Below are positions 35,965 through 44,388 of a stretch of 64,000 nt of DNA, piece by piece (position 1 is the stretch's first letter; each line of letters starts with the position of its first letter). Source of the stretch: Chryseobacterium vaccae (GTDB lineage Bacteria > Bacteroidota > Bacteroidia > Flavobacteriales > Weeksellaceae). The DNA lies in the NCBI RefSeq assembly GCF_009602705.1, contig NZ_VSWH01000001.1, forward strand, positions 1,364,001-1,428,000, in the 5' to 3' direction. The position numbers and the translations under genes were made by a program. The notes under the pieces were generated by a model. The model saw nothing but the letters and a program-made list of their open reading frames with translations, was not told the origin of the DNA and ran no database searches.

Positions 35965-37515
35965 ATGGAAGAGCAAAAGACTTCAGCGCATGACCGGAAG
36001 CTTTCTGAAAAAAGAGCGGAACGGCAGAAAAAATCCAGCGAAGATTCTCCATCAGAAAAGAGAGAGATGGTAATGCATGGAGCCAAACTGAGCTGTCCTT
36101 ATGCTCAGGCGCCCGGAGAACTGAAAGTTACCTCCAACGAAATAAATCTTCAGGATAAATTATTTGCCACAAAAGGCGATGGAAACAACATGGTGAACCT
36201 TCAGTTTAAAGGAACCTGCGGACACCCGAAATGGCCTGCCCAAAACATGTCTCCCCCACCCTGCATGAGCGTGATCAAATTAAGTCCATGGCAGAGCCTG
36301 GGAACCTCCAGCATACAGGAACAGACCGTTCTGGTAAAGGAATCTTACATCAATTGTACTCCTGATTTTAATGTGGCTGTTGCTTCACCGATTCCGAAAG
36401 TGGATAGGATTTTAACACCGGAGGATAATGTTTACACCGTTTCTGTCTTTTATAATGATGTGAAAATAGATCCTGAATCTTTTGTTTTTATTTCACCTGA
36501 ACCTGCAATGCCTAAAATAAGAATTGAGGTTTATATAGGAAAAGATTGTGTCCATAAAAGTTTGCGGTTTAGATTAAAGACGGAATTTAAGTTTAAGGCA
36601 ATCAAAACAGATTACGATAGAAATGATGTTGATTACTTTCCAGCAAAATCTGACGGGGGGAATGCATTTATGATTGCCGAAAAAGGAAAAACTAAATATG
36701 ATGTTGACTTTCGTGGGCTATTTAGAGGAGGTACTGCAACTGTAGAAATATGGAATGAAGCAAAAACTTCTATTTTAAGTTATTTCCAATTTTATATAAG
36801 AGGAAAAAATCCTACAAAAGAAGTTGTAAAAAAATATATGAGCGATAAGGGATATTTAAAATATTGGCCAGTATACAGGATGATTCTTCACGAGTCAGGT
36901 AGCGAATTTTATCCTGTTGTAAGACAATTCTGGGATCCTGAGTTTGTAGGAAAAGGAGAAAAGAGAAAAGAAGCTGTATATGGTCCCTCCGGAAGAGTAT
37001 TTGAAAGCAAAGGTATTCCAAATTATGGAGAACCAGACGGATGGGGAATATGCCAAATAGATTTTACTTATGAAAAAAGAGAAAAGAAAGACCAAGATTA
37101 CATTACAAAACTCAATAAGAACCCCAACTATATTTGGAACTGGAAGGAAAATTTATCCATAAAGATGGATAAAAAGATATCGGATAAGTTAGAGGCAGCT
37201 AAAAAACATTTGGAAAAATTATTAAAAAGCAGCAATTATTTGGTAAAACCAACTGAACAAAAAGAAGGAAACCTTACCTATAAGTGGTGCCCAACAACCA
37301 TTCCAGAACTTTCATCTTTAAATAAATATATGCCACAAAAAGCAGACAATTCTGCTGTTAAATCCTTGTTGGATGCTGAATTCATAAAACTATATAATGG
37401 TGGACATTATGTAAAGGATATTGATAGTAATGGGAATGCAACTTTTAAAAATCATGAAGAATACAAAGGGATAAAAATTTATTATGTTGAAAAGATTAGC
37501 AATATAACTGAATGA
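35965..37515 (+). CDS. PAAR-like (DUF4280) T6SS effector with lysozyme-like C-terminal domain
   Basis: A start at ATG 35965 is preferred to TTG 35938. Numbered from TTG: DUF4280 PAAR-like tip at about 45-145 (VMHGAKLSCPYAQAPG, CGHPKW, PPCMSVI, Cys-rich), a beta linker to about 295, then a muramidase-like region. HESG places Glu319 as the candidate acid, followed by GWGICQID (about 368) and WNWKENL, the order seen in lysozyme/SLT folds. The 5' third is GC-richer than the tip, suggesting a swapped toxin domain. The stop overlaps the next start by 4 bp (ATGA). Peptidoglycan cleavage is inference. Confidence 0.85.
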   Translation: MEEQKTSAHDRKLSEKRAERQKKSSEDSPSEKREMVMHGAKLSCPYAQAPGELKVTSNEINLQDKLFATKGDGNNMVNLQFKGTCGHPKWPAQNMSPPPCMSVIKLSPWQSLGTSSIQEQTVLVKESYINCTPDFNVAVASPIPKVDRILTPEDNVYTVSVFYNDVKIDPESFVFISPEPAMPKIRIEVYIGKDCVHKSLRFRLKTEFKFKAIKTDYDRNDVDYFPAKSDGGNAFMIAEKGKTKYDVDFRGLFRGGTATVEIWNEAKTSILSYFQFYIRGKNPTKEVVKKYMSDKGYLKYWPVYRMILHESGSEFYPVVRQFWDPEFVGKGEKRKEAVYGPSGRVFESKGIPNYGEPDGWGICQIDFTYEKREKKDQDYITKLNKNPNYIWNWKENLSIKMDKKISDKLEAAKKHLEKLLKSSNYLVKPTEQKEGNLTYKWCPTTIPELSSLNKYMPQKADNSAVKSLLDAEFIKLYNGGHYVKDIDSNGNATFKNHEEYKGIKIYYVEKISNITE

Positions 37516-38318
37516 AAAAATATATTTTAATACTAATTCTGTTGATTTCCTGTGTAAGAAATCAGCCTAAAAATATCTCAAACAATGAAGATATCCATAT
37601 AGCAAAAATTGATTCTACGGAGATTGAGGGTAAAATACTATCTCCCACACCTTCCAAGAAACAAAGTACACCAAAAAATATAGATACATTGGGAGTTCCA
37701 TTAAAGTATGTAGTAACCATTCCATTGGAAGCAAATAAAAAAAAGATAGACATTCGATTGCTACTCTCTAGGTCTGAAGATCTGTTAAGAGGAAAGCATT
37801 ATACCATTCCCGAAATAGAGGAAGGTACAAGCTTTTTACCTAAGTCTGCATATGAATGTATAGAAGGAACTGTTGAGTTTCAACATTCGCAAGTTATCAA
37901 TTACAATTCATATTATTATACTTATAATTATTATAAGAATAGCGGATTTATAGAAAATGATTATATCGGTTATGATAAAGTTGATTTCAGGAATGGTAAT
38001 CTGAATTTTATAACAGTTATGGATATTGATGAAGACGGATATGAAGATCTTCTTATTCTGGATCTTGCAAGCTCTATGAGAGACAATGATATGTATCAAT
38101 TTTACAGATGGTCTGAAAAAGAAAGCAAATTTATATTTGTTCCGGACTTTTTCGATAAAGCCGCCTTCTATGGATGGGACAAAACAGGAAAATATCTGAT
38201 AACAGGAGTAAGTGATACTAAAGAAAGAAAACTTTATAAAAATAAAATTGTTAAGGGCAAACTGAAGACTGTTGATCAGTGTACAGAATATGCAGTGTCA
38301 GATAAGTTTTGCTGGTAA
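37512..38318 (+). CDS. Lipoprotein, candidate immunity to the 35965 effector
   Basis: Lipobox LLISC (Cys14), then a 268-residue product with a calcium-loop-like VMDIDEDGYEDLLIL (about 175-190) as in FG-GAP/EF-hand-type periplasmic proteins. It overlaps the effector stop by 4 bp, the classical toxin-immunity coupling. A lipid-anchored periplasmic location is what protection from a cell-wall hydrolase requires. AT content matches the effector tip. The immunity role is inferred from context. Confidence 0.8.
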   Translation: MKKYILILILLISCVRNQPKNISNNEDIHIAKIDSTEIEGKILSPTPSKKQSTPKNIDTLGVPLKYVVTIPLEANKKKIDIRLLLSRSEDLLRGKHYTIPEIEEGTSFLPKSAYECIEGTVEFQHSQVINYNSYYYTYNYYKNSGFIENDYIGYDKVDFRNGNLNFITVMDIDEDGYEDLLILDLASSMRDNDMYQFYRWSEKESKFIFVPDFFDKAAFYGWDKTGKYLITGVSDTKERKLYKNKIVKGKLKTVDQCTEYAVSDKFCW

Positions 38319-38354
38319 ATCAATATTTTTTAATATTAAATAATTTACAAACAG

Positions 38355-38492
38355 ATGCTGAAATTAACTAAATTATACAATGGAGAACATTACATTGTTG
38401 ACATTCCTAAAAACAGAACATTAAGATAAAGCAAAAAAATATAAAAAAAACTAGAAGATAAAAAAGCTATTTGGACAATAAGTGAAAAATAG
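38355..38492 (+). pseudogene. Frameshifted remnant of an effector C-terminal tip
   Basis: MLKLTKLYNGEHYIVDIP (from 38355) matches the effector's own C-terminus, FIKLYNGGHYVKDID, and the preceding GATGCTGAA matches the effector's DAE codons with one extra base between. After a TAA at 38427 the coding sense continues in another frame (DKAKKYKKKLEDKKAIW) to a TAG at 38490. This is the debris of a second muramidase-type tip, left behind the effector-immunity pair. Confidence 0.65.
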
Positions 38493-38508
38493 ATGTAAAA
38501 TATTTTAA

Positions 38509-38985
38509 ATGCATATTATGAATTTTATGCTTCCCCTAACGAAATTGAATAGATTATCCTATACTGTTTTATGTGGCACGGCATTTTTTGTCGCTGCATC
38601 AATACTGTATTTTATTGGAAAACCTGCATTTTCAGAAAGAGATTCTGTAATTCTTTACCTCTCAGAGGATAAAAAAGATAACCATTATTTTCATCAGAAA
38701 TACCAATATGATGATGTATTCAAAGATAAAAATGGAAATTATTACAGCTATCCAAAATTCAGAAATACAGAAGATTTGAACTATGTGAAAGAAAATATAA
38801 AAGGTTTTAAAACAAATTTAAAAAATAAAAAATTTAATTTAAAAAATTTAGGTCCTGAAGTCAGAAGAATATACTATCCAGAAGAGTTTTATGCAATTAA
38901 AAACAATTTTGCACTTCCAATCAAAGGAATTAATTTGAATGAATTAATAAGTTACAGGCTAAAAACATCTTTTAAAAATTTGTAA
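38509..38985 (+). CDS. Membrane-anchored hypothetical protein, possible immunity
   Basis: 158 residues with one N-terminal membrane helix (about 15-38, VLCGTAFFVAASILYFIG) and a basic, Tyr/Lys-rich soluble rest, presumably periplasmic. It follows the degraded tip remnant directly, so it may be the orphaned immunity gene of the lost effector. No family recognised. Very AT-rich. Confidence 0.65.
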   Translation: MHIMNFMLPLTKLNRLSYTVLCGTAFFVAASILYFIGKPAFSERDSVILYLSEDKKDNHYFHQKYQYDDVFKDKNGNYYSYPKFRNTEDLNYVKENIKGFKTNLKNKKFNLKNLGPEVRRIYYPEEFYAIKNNFALPIKGINLNELISYRLKTSFKNL

Positions 38986-39043
38986 AATTAACCAGCTGAC
39001 TTACAAAATCTGGAGATCACGAATTAACAGTTTATTACAAAAA

Positions 39044-39619
39044 ATGAAAAAATTGGTTACTGGTTTTATATTATTTTTCTTGATTTCGATTGGTGGGCAG
39101 AATGCTGTTCATGACAGTCTGAAAATGTATTATCAGGACTCATTAATTGTCAATAAAAGTTTTAAAGACGGAACAGGACTCAGTAAACTGACCGTGAAAG
39201 TAATTAATCCCTGTAATGCGGAAAAAGAGAGGTTTGACGGCGCAGTAACAATGATCAGTGCTGTTGTTAAAAATAAAAATTACAGCGATAGTATAGCTTA
39301 TCATTATCCGGATGCACAATCGGGCTTAATTAATTTAAAAGCAGAGAACATATCCGGTTATACCGTAAATAAACATCAGGCTGTTTTCATCCCTTTTACG
39401 TATTGCGGAAATTGGGATAATGATACAAAAGTCTCCTGCATCATACTGTATAAACGCAAAAAGTATCTGTATCATATCCAATACTATTGTGGTGAGGATG
39501 GAAAATGCAGAATTAATGATAATCTGAACATTAGATTAAAAGATCTGCCTTCAGAATTAAAATTGAAAGTGAAGAAAGACTTGGAAACAAAGTATAATAA
39601 ATCAGATGATTTTTACTAA
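39044..39619 (+). CDS. Secreted Cys-containing hypothetical protein
   Basis: Signal peptide at 1-19 (ISIGGQ). The 170-residue mature part has several Cys (NPCNAE, TYCGNWDND, VSCIILY, YYCGEDGKC), which fits disulfides in the periplasm. Lies 21 bp ahead of the second effector gene and may be transcribed with it, or be a further orphan immunity. Family unknown. Confidence 0.75.
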   Translation: MKKLVTGFILFFLISIGGQNAVHDSLKMYYQDSLIVNKSFKDGTGLSKLTVKVINPCNAEKERFDGAVTMISAVVKNKNYSDSIAYHYPDAQSGLINLKAENISGYTVNKHQAVFIPFTYCGNWDNDTKVSCIILYKRKKYLYHIQYYCGEDGKCRINDNLNIRLKDLPSELKLKVKKDLETKYNKSDDFY

Positions 39620-39639
39620 TCAGCTCAAAATAAAAGGTT

Positions 39640-41304
39640 ATGAGTGACGAACAACAAAAAGATGATTATGCTGTAAACCCCAATCAAAAGGTTTATGATG
39701 TACCGCACCAGGTGGATCATGAGGTGAATGTGGTGAAAATATATTTTGCGAAACAGGTTCCTAAAATGACATGGGAAACCAAAGAAGAAACTTACCCTGT
39801 AAAAAAAGGAGGCTTAGTATCTGATGTTAAAAAGAAGTATCAAAAAAAAGGAAGAAGGAACATCCAGGCCGATAAAGAAGACTCTGTAAGATTAGCCGCA
39901 CAAGAAGAGGTGAAAATCACCTGGGAAGAAGAAATACAGGCGAAAAAAGCCGACGGCACTCCGGATTTTGATTTTGAGAGAATAAACAGCAGCACCATTA
40001 AAAAGAAAGTCTGGGTGGTAGCCAATTGTGAAGGAGCAAGCGGAAAACTCTCTATCGAGATCCATGAAAACAAACTGGAAAACGCTGAAAACGTCTTCCA
40101 AAATCCGGTGAAATTTTTAGATGGAGAAGAAGAGAAAAGTAAAATTGAATTCAACATCAACGGAACACTGGTTTATTCCAAAGAAATATCGCTTCGTCCA
40201 AAAAGTGATGAAGATGTAAATAAACTGATCGAAAAACTTAACAAAAGAGATGATTTAAATGCTTTCTTATATTTCAAAGCCGAAGTAAAAGAAACACAAG
40301 ATGAAGTCAAGTTTCCTGATGATACCCATGAGTTTTTAAATAAGGAAAGTGAAAGATTTGAGATCAGATACTGTGACTGCGGAAAGAAATACACCATTAC
40401 CTGTACCCGGTACAGTGGTGAATATGGGCCCGCCTACTGGGGCACGAAGAAACTTGAGAACTATGCCGACTGGGATACTTTAATTTCAGACAACAAAATT
40501 ACCGCTGAAGAAAAAGCGATTTTAGTGGGAATGTCTGAAAATGAAGGCAAGCTGGATTCCGTTCAGTCGTATGACTGGGATCTTTCCGGTGAAAAGATGA
40601 TATTAACCGCAGGGGCTATGCAGAAAACAGTGGATCATACCGGAAAAGGCGAATTTACCACTCAGGTTGAAGAATTTAAAGCCCAGTACCCTGAAAAATA
40701 TGAAGAGTTGTTCGTATCATGCGGATGGACGGTTGACTCCGGGATTTTGTATTATAAAGATCCGGCAGACTCCAAAGCGGAAAAAATTACAGGAAATACC
40801 TTATCCACTAAAATCAGGGAAAACTGTAAAGAATCTTTATTTGGAAAAGCAGTAGAATCCAAACCTCTGCAGCCAATCGTGAATGCCGTTATTGATAAAA
40901 CATTTCAAGAAAAGCAGGTGCTGGATTTTATCAAGAGATTAAAAGAAGTAGTCATGCCTATAGTACCTACAGGACATTCCTATAAGCTGTCAGACTATTT
41001 AAAATCAAAATTAGGGAAAGCCACTGCGCTGGATCATCACATCAACAGGCCGGGGTATGTAAAAGATGATTTCGGAGCTGCGTTAAACCGGTTTTTTGCT
41101 AAAAAAGATGCCCAGACAGACAAAGAAAACAAAACCAGGAAAGAAGGTGAAAAATTAGAAAAAATATCGAGAAATCCTGGCGAATGGGGAAATATGCACA
41201 GTACCCATGAGCAGGAAATCCTTGATGATTACGGTAACAAAAGAAGAGGTACCGATATGGATAAACGGTATGAAAAAATGAAAAATAATTCAAACTTATC
41301 ATGA
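39640..41304 (+). CDS. Candidate T6SS effector with lysozyme-like domain
   Basis: 554 residues without signal peptide. The N-terminal beta region (about 25-245) contains VVKIYFAKQVP at 31-41, matching the third effector's motif at the same position. The central region (about 285-400) resembles phage- and T6SS-type glycan hydrolases: AILVGMSENEGKLDSVQSYD (Glu300/Glu302 candidates), LTAGAMQKTVD, then FVSCGWTVD. A helical C-terminal part follows. The stop overlaps a lipoprotein start by 4 bp. Peptidoglycan or glycan hydrolysis is inferred from motif layout. Confidence 0.75.
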   Translation: MSDEQQKDDYAVNPNQKVYDVPHQVDHEVNVVKIYFAKQVPKMTWETKEETYPVKKGGLVSDVKKKYQKKGRRNIQADKEDSVRLAAQEEVKITWEEEIQAKKADGTPDFDFERINSSTIKKKVWVVANCEGASGKLSIEIHENKLENAENVFQNPVKFLDGEEEKSKIEFNINGTLVYSKEISLRPKSDEDVNKLIEKLNKRDDLNAFLYFKAEVKETQDEVKFPDDTHEFLNKESERFEIRYCDCGKKYTITCTRYSGEYGPAYWGTKKLENYADWDTLISDNKITAEEKAILVGMSENEGKLDSVQSYDWDLSGEKMILTAGAMQKTVDHTGKGEFTTQVEEFKAQYPEKYEELFVSCGWTVDSGILYYKDPADSKAEKITGNTLSTKIRENCKESLFGKAVESKPLQPIVNAVIDKTFQEKQVLDFIKRLKEVVMPIVPTGHSYKLSDYLKSKLGKATALDHHINRPGYVKDDFGAALNRFFAKKDAQTDKENKTRKEGEKLEKISRNPGEWGNMHSTHEQEILDDYGNKRRGTDMDKRYEKMKNNSNLS

Positions 41305-41783
41305 AAAAAATGACAACCCTGCTGATGATTTCAGTGATTTTAATTACGTGTGGAAATATGGCCTCCCCCCGGAATCATGATGGGCAGAATAAAACGGTAA
41401 AGAAAGATACCCTGCTTACTTTAAACAATAATGTATCCCTGTATTATGCTTCATACAACAAGGATATGAAGCTATGGTACAATCTCTATATTATTAATAA
41501 AAAGAAGCGAATAAAAATAGATAAGGGAAATAAATACAAAGGAACCGGAAGCGAGCTCTTTACCGCCCTTTCCCCAAATGCCAATTACGTGGTAGTGGAT
41601 GCCATCATCAAAGATTATGTGCACGAAAGCGATAAAGACAGTACTCTCCACGAAAACTACACGTGTGCGATTATTGATTTAAAAAAAGCAAAAATAGTTA
41701 AACAAATGCAGCAGGACTGTGACGGATCATGGAACAAAAAAAACCAGTGGGTTTCCTCCGGAGGAAAAGTAGTTTTTGAGTAA
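41301..41783 (+). CDS. Lipoprotein, candidate immunity to the 39640 effector
   Basis: Lipobox LITC (Cys17), 160 residues. ATGA overlap with the effector stop. Beta-rich (LYYASYNKDMKLWYNLYI, NYVVVDAIIKDY), with DCDGSWNKK near the C-terminus. The same arrangement as the pairs at 37512 and 44381. Not a known immunity family as far as I can tell. Confidence 0.78.
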   Translation: MKKMTTLLMISVILITCGNMASPRNHDGQNKTVKKDTLLTLNNNVSLYYASYNKDMKLWYNLYIINKKKRIKIDKGNKYKGTGSELFTALSPNANYVVVDAIIKDYVHESDKDSTLHENYTCAIIDLKKAKIVKQMQQDCDGSWNKKNQWVSSGGKVVFE

Positions 41784-41801
41784 AATAAGGAGTAGAGAAT
41801 T

Positions 41802-42671
41802 ATGGAGCCAGTATTTCCCATAGATATTCAATTAAACCTTACTGAAGGAAAGAAATTTTATAGCTATTCCTGTAATGAATATACCACCACTCATGGAAAA
41901 ACGCACAGAAGCGAACTCAATAAAAATTTTCACGTTACGCTGAAGCGTTTAGAAGAAGAAAAATTTGAATACCATCTAGAAATTTTTGACAGGGTTCACC
42001 GGGATAAAGAACTGTCACTGTCTGAAAAAGATTTCTTAGCCAGAATTGCAGACATTAATGATGAAGTGATGGTCATAACAGACGAATATGGCCGTTTAAA
42101 AAATATACAGGCATTGTCTGTTCTTCAGGATAAAGTGGAAAAAACGGTAGAAAAGCTCTCCCGGTCCTATGTTGGCAAAAAGGCAGAAGATACTTATCGG
42201 TTTTTAAAAGATTTTTACCAAAAGGAAAATTTAGTAAGTAGAGACTTTTTAAAAAACAATCATTTCGGAATGATCCTCCATAAATTTTATGGAACGTATG
42301 AAAAGGAAAATCAGGCAAAGCATAGTGTACGCTACCGTAATTTTATGGCCAATACCATAATAGATATAGACGAAACGGTAGAATTGGAAGCCATGCGTTA
42401 TGATGATGAATTATTACTGTTACAGTATACCGGCAATATTCCTTCAGATAAAAACTGGGAAATGTTTTATGGAGAAATGAAAAGAAAGGAAATCGCTTAT
42501 AATAGTGAAACAGATATTCCAAAACTGGACAAATACAAAGGACAGATGTTACTGGATTTTACCACCAAAGAAGTTTTGGAGCATAAACTTACCATAGAAT
42601 TTTCCCTGGGGGAAAACTACCAGAAAAAGATCATCTATCATATCAAAGAAATAAGCTATGAAGAATTATAA
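41802..42671 (+). CDS. Hypothetical protein, candidate effector chaperone/adaptor
   Basis: 289 residues, no signal peptide, soluble and charged. Residues 1-110 are beta-rich (EYTTTHGKTHRSELNKNFHV), 110-190 helical, then beta again to the end. It lies between the second immunity gene and the third effector, 128 bp ahead of the latter. A cytoplasmic protein directly before a VgrG-island effector is often a loading factor; that is a guess from place only. Confidence 0.65.
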   Translation: MEPVFPIDIQLNLTEGKKFYSYSCNEYTTTHGKTHRSELNKNFHVTLKRLEEEKFEYHLEIFDRVHRDKELSLSEKDFLARIADINDEVMVITDEYGRLKNIQALSVLQDKVEKTVEKLSRSYVGKKAEDTYRFLKDFYQKENLVSRDFLKNNHFGMILHKFYGTYEKENQAKHSVRYRNFMANTIIDIDETVELEAMRYDDELLLLQYTGNIPSDKNWEMFYGEMKRKEIAYNSETDIPKLDKYKGQMLLDFTTKEVLEHKLTIEFSLGENYQKKIIYHIKEISYEEL

Positions 42672-42768
42672 AAAAACAGGATGGATTGAAGAAATGCAGG
42701 ACCGGTCAGATGAAAAACCCAGCAAAGGGTTACCCCATGCTGACTGTGTATTTTTATTATTTGGATAA
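42658..42768 (+). CDS. Possible 36-residue ORF
   Basis: ATG at 42658 overlaps the preceding stop by 14 bp; product starts MKNYKKTGWIEEMQ and ends ADCVFLLFG. Coupled placement is the only argument for it. It may equally be the remnant of a longer gene. Confidence 0.25.
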   Translation: MKNYKKTGWIEEMQDRSDEKPSKGLPHADCVFLLFG

Positions 42769-42798
42769 CTCCCGTATTAAAAAAAGAAAAATTTTAAA

Positions 42799-44388
42799 AT
42801 GGCGACACGTATTACCATAACAGATTCCGGACAGACACAAACCCTGAATAGCCCATCGGCTCCGGATACTCCCGATGATTCATTACAGCGTATCACCGAT
42901 GTTTATTTTGCCCAAAAAGTAACCACAAATGAGGGAACAAGAGTAAGTTTCACAAAAATTGATTCCGCCCACGTACAGCAGGATCATCTTAACCAGGCAA
43001 TTCCATACGACGCTATATTAGGAAAAACAGTGTATCTGGTCATAGAAACCAGTAATATGGCCAACCTGAGTGTAGATGTAGTGATAAAACCTTCAGCCAA
43101 TACACTAACCGGAAATACAGATCCATTACAACTAATGCGTTTCATATCCCCCAACCGATATGAAGCACAACGACTGCTTACCGTACAGATAGGAAATTTT
43201 GATGCCCTGAACAACAGAGCAGGCAACCATGATCATTATGCTAATTTAACAGACCATACCAATAAAGCTATTATTAAGCTGCAGCTCAGACCTGATTCAA
43301 GAGCTACTCTTGATGAATGGACCGAAAGACTCGCAGATGGCAGCATTAATCTGGAAGTAGCAGTGGAAAGAACAGACAATAATCCCTGTGCCTATAAGGA
43401 TGGGCAGGAAGAAGTAAACGGAGCCGGTATTTTCCTGAATGATGACAGTGCAAGATTCAGAGTGGTGAATAAAACGATATACAACATTCATCATGGTGAT
43501 AATACGTACAATACTTTAGCATTAATCACTACGAATCCGGAAAGAAGAAGGAGGATTCAGAAGGTGGTGAGTAATCATTCTACCGATATTGTTTATTTTT
43601 ATTACGATCAAAACGATAATGAACACAGAATCTGTTCCAGAACCAAAACAAGTGTAACCAGAAAAAGAAGAGTGAATACCGTTCCACCGCTGGCCCAGAG
43701 AGGAAACCTTTTGGAGACCATAGATTTCGCAGCGAACAGAGCTGCCGGGGAAAGTATAGATGCCCATCAGCTATTGGTGTACTCCAACGGAACCCTTGGT
43801 GATGGAGCCACTGATAAATGGTATGCCAATCAACCGGGGGAAATAGAGCTGATCAATATGGATATTATAGGAAATGCAGGTGTAGGACCGCAGATTTTTG
43901 AAGCATTCAATTATAACCGGAATGGAGTTATCATCCGGTATGGATTCCAGCATACCAGGAGAAGAAGCATTCAGCCGGATTTATTTTCCGGTTTCCTGGG
44001 AGCATTAGCACAGTTCAGGCAGGCAGGAAACAATCATTATATTGTATCTCAGGGATTTTCCTATTCTGATGCATCCTGCTATCCCAGTGCAGAACATGTG
44101 AATGGAGAAGCGGGAGACCTGAATTTATTAACGACTCAGGAGGATGGCGTAAATACGGTCCTTACCGCAGAAAATTTTGATTATGACAGCCAGGTAACGC
44201 TTCGGAATCTTCTCTATGAATTTGGGTTTGAATCAGGCCGGTCAGAAAATTTTTCCAACACCTCAAATACCAGTGCTGAAGACAATGCCACCACACGGCT
44301 GCCTCATACCACGCATACCGCTACTCCACGACATAATAACCATTTGCATGTTCACGGTTTCACTCCAATATCAGATATATATGCCTAA
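42799..44388 (+). CDS. Candidate T6SS effector with LAS-type metallopeptidase domain
   Basis: 529 residues, no signal peptide. N-terminal beta domain with ITDVYFAQKV at 32-41, aligned with IYFAKQV of the 39640 protein. The C-terminal about 140 residues carry the zinc motifs of LAS peptidases (M15/M74-type): EHVNGEAGD gives His433-x6-Asp440, and HLHVHGF gives His515/517/519. Such enzymes cut peptide stems of peptidoglycan. The stop lies 8 bp inside the next lipoprotein gene. A cell-wall endopeptidase effector is the best reading; substrate bond unknown. Confidence 0.78.
   Translation: MATRITITDSGQTQTLNSPSAPDTPDDSLQRITDVYFAQKVTTNEGTRVSFTKIDSAHVQQDHLNQAIPYDAILGKTVYLVIETSNMANLSVDVVIKPSANTLTGNTDPLQLMRFISPNRYEAQRLLTVQIGNFDALNNRAGNHDHYANLTDHTNKAIIKLQLRPDSRATLDEWTERLADGSINLEVAVERTDNNPCAYKDGQEEVNGAGIFLNDDSARFRVVNKTIYNIHHGDNTYNTLALITTNPERRRRIQKVVSNHSTDIVYFYYDQNDNEHRICSRTKTSVTRKRRVNTVPPLAQRGNLLETIDFAANRAAGESIDAHQLLVYSNGTLGDGATDKWYANQPGEIELINMDIIGNAGVGPQIFEAFNYNRNGVIIRYGFQHTRRRSIQPDLFSGFLGALAQFRQAGNNHYIVSQGFSYSDASCYPSAEHVNGEAGDLNLLTTQEDGVNTVLTAENFDYDSQVTLRNLLYEFGFESGRSENFSNTSNTSAEDNATTRLPHTTHTATPRHNNHLHVHGFTPISDIYA

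Noticed and set aside
39840..40160. Antisense hydrophobic ORF within the second effector
   Set aside because: Reverse-strand image of Glu/Lys-rich codons gives Phe/Ser/Leu; no independent support.
44216..44380. Upstream extension of the third lipoprotein
   Set aside because: It runs out of frame inside the effector C-terminus; the lipoprotein signal begins at 44381.
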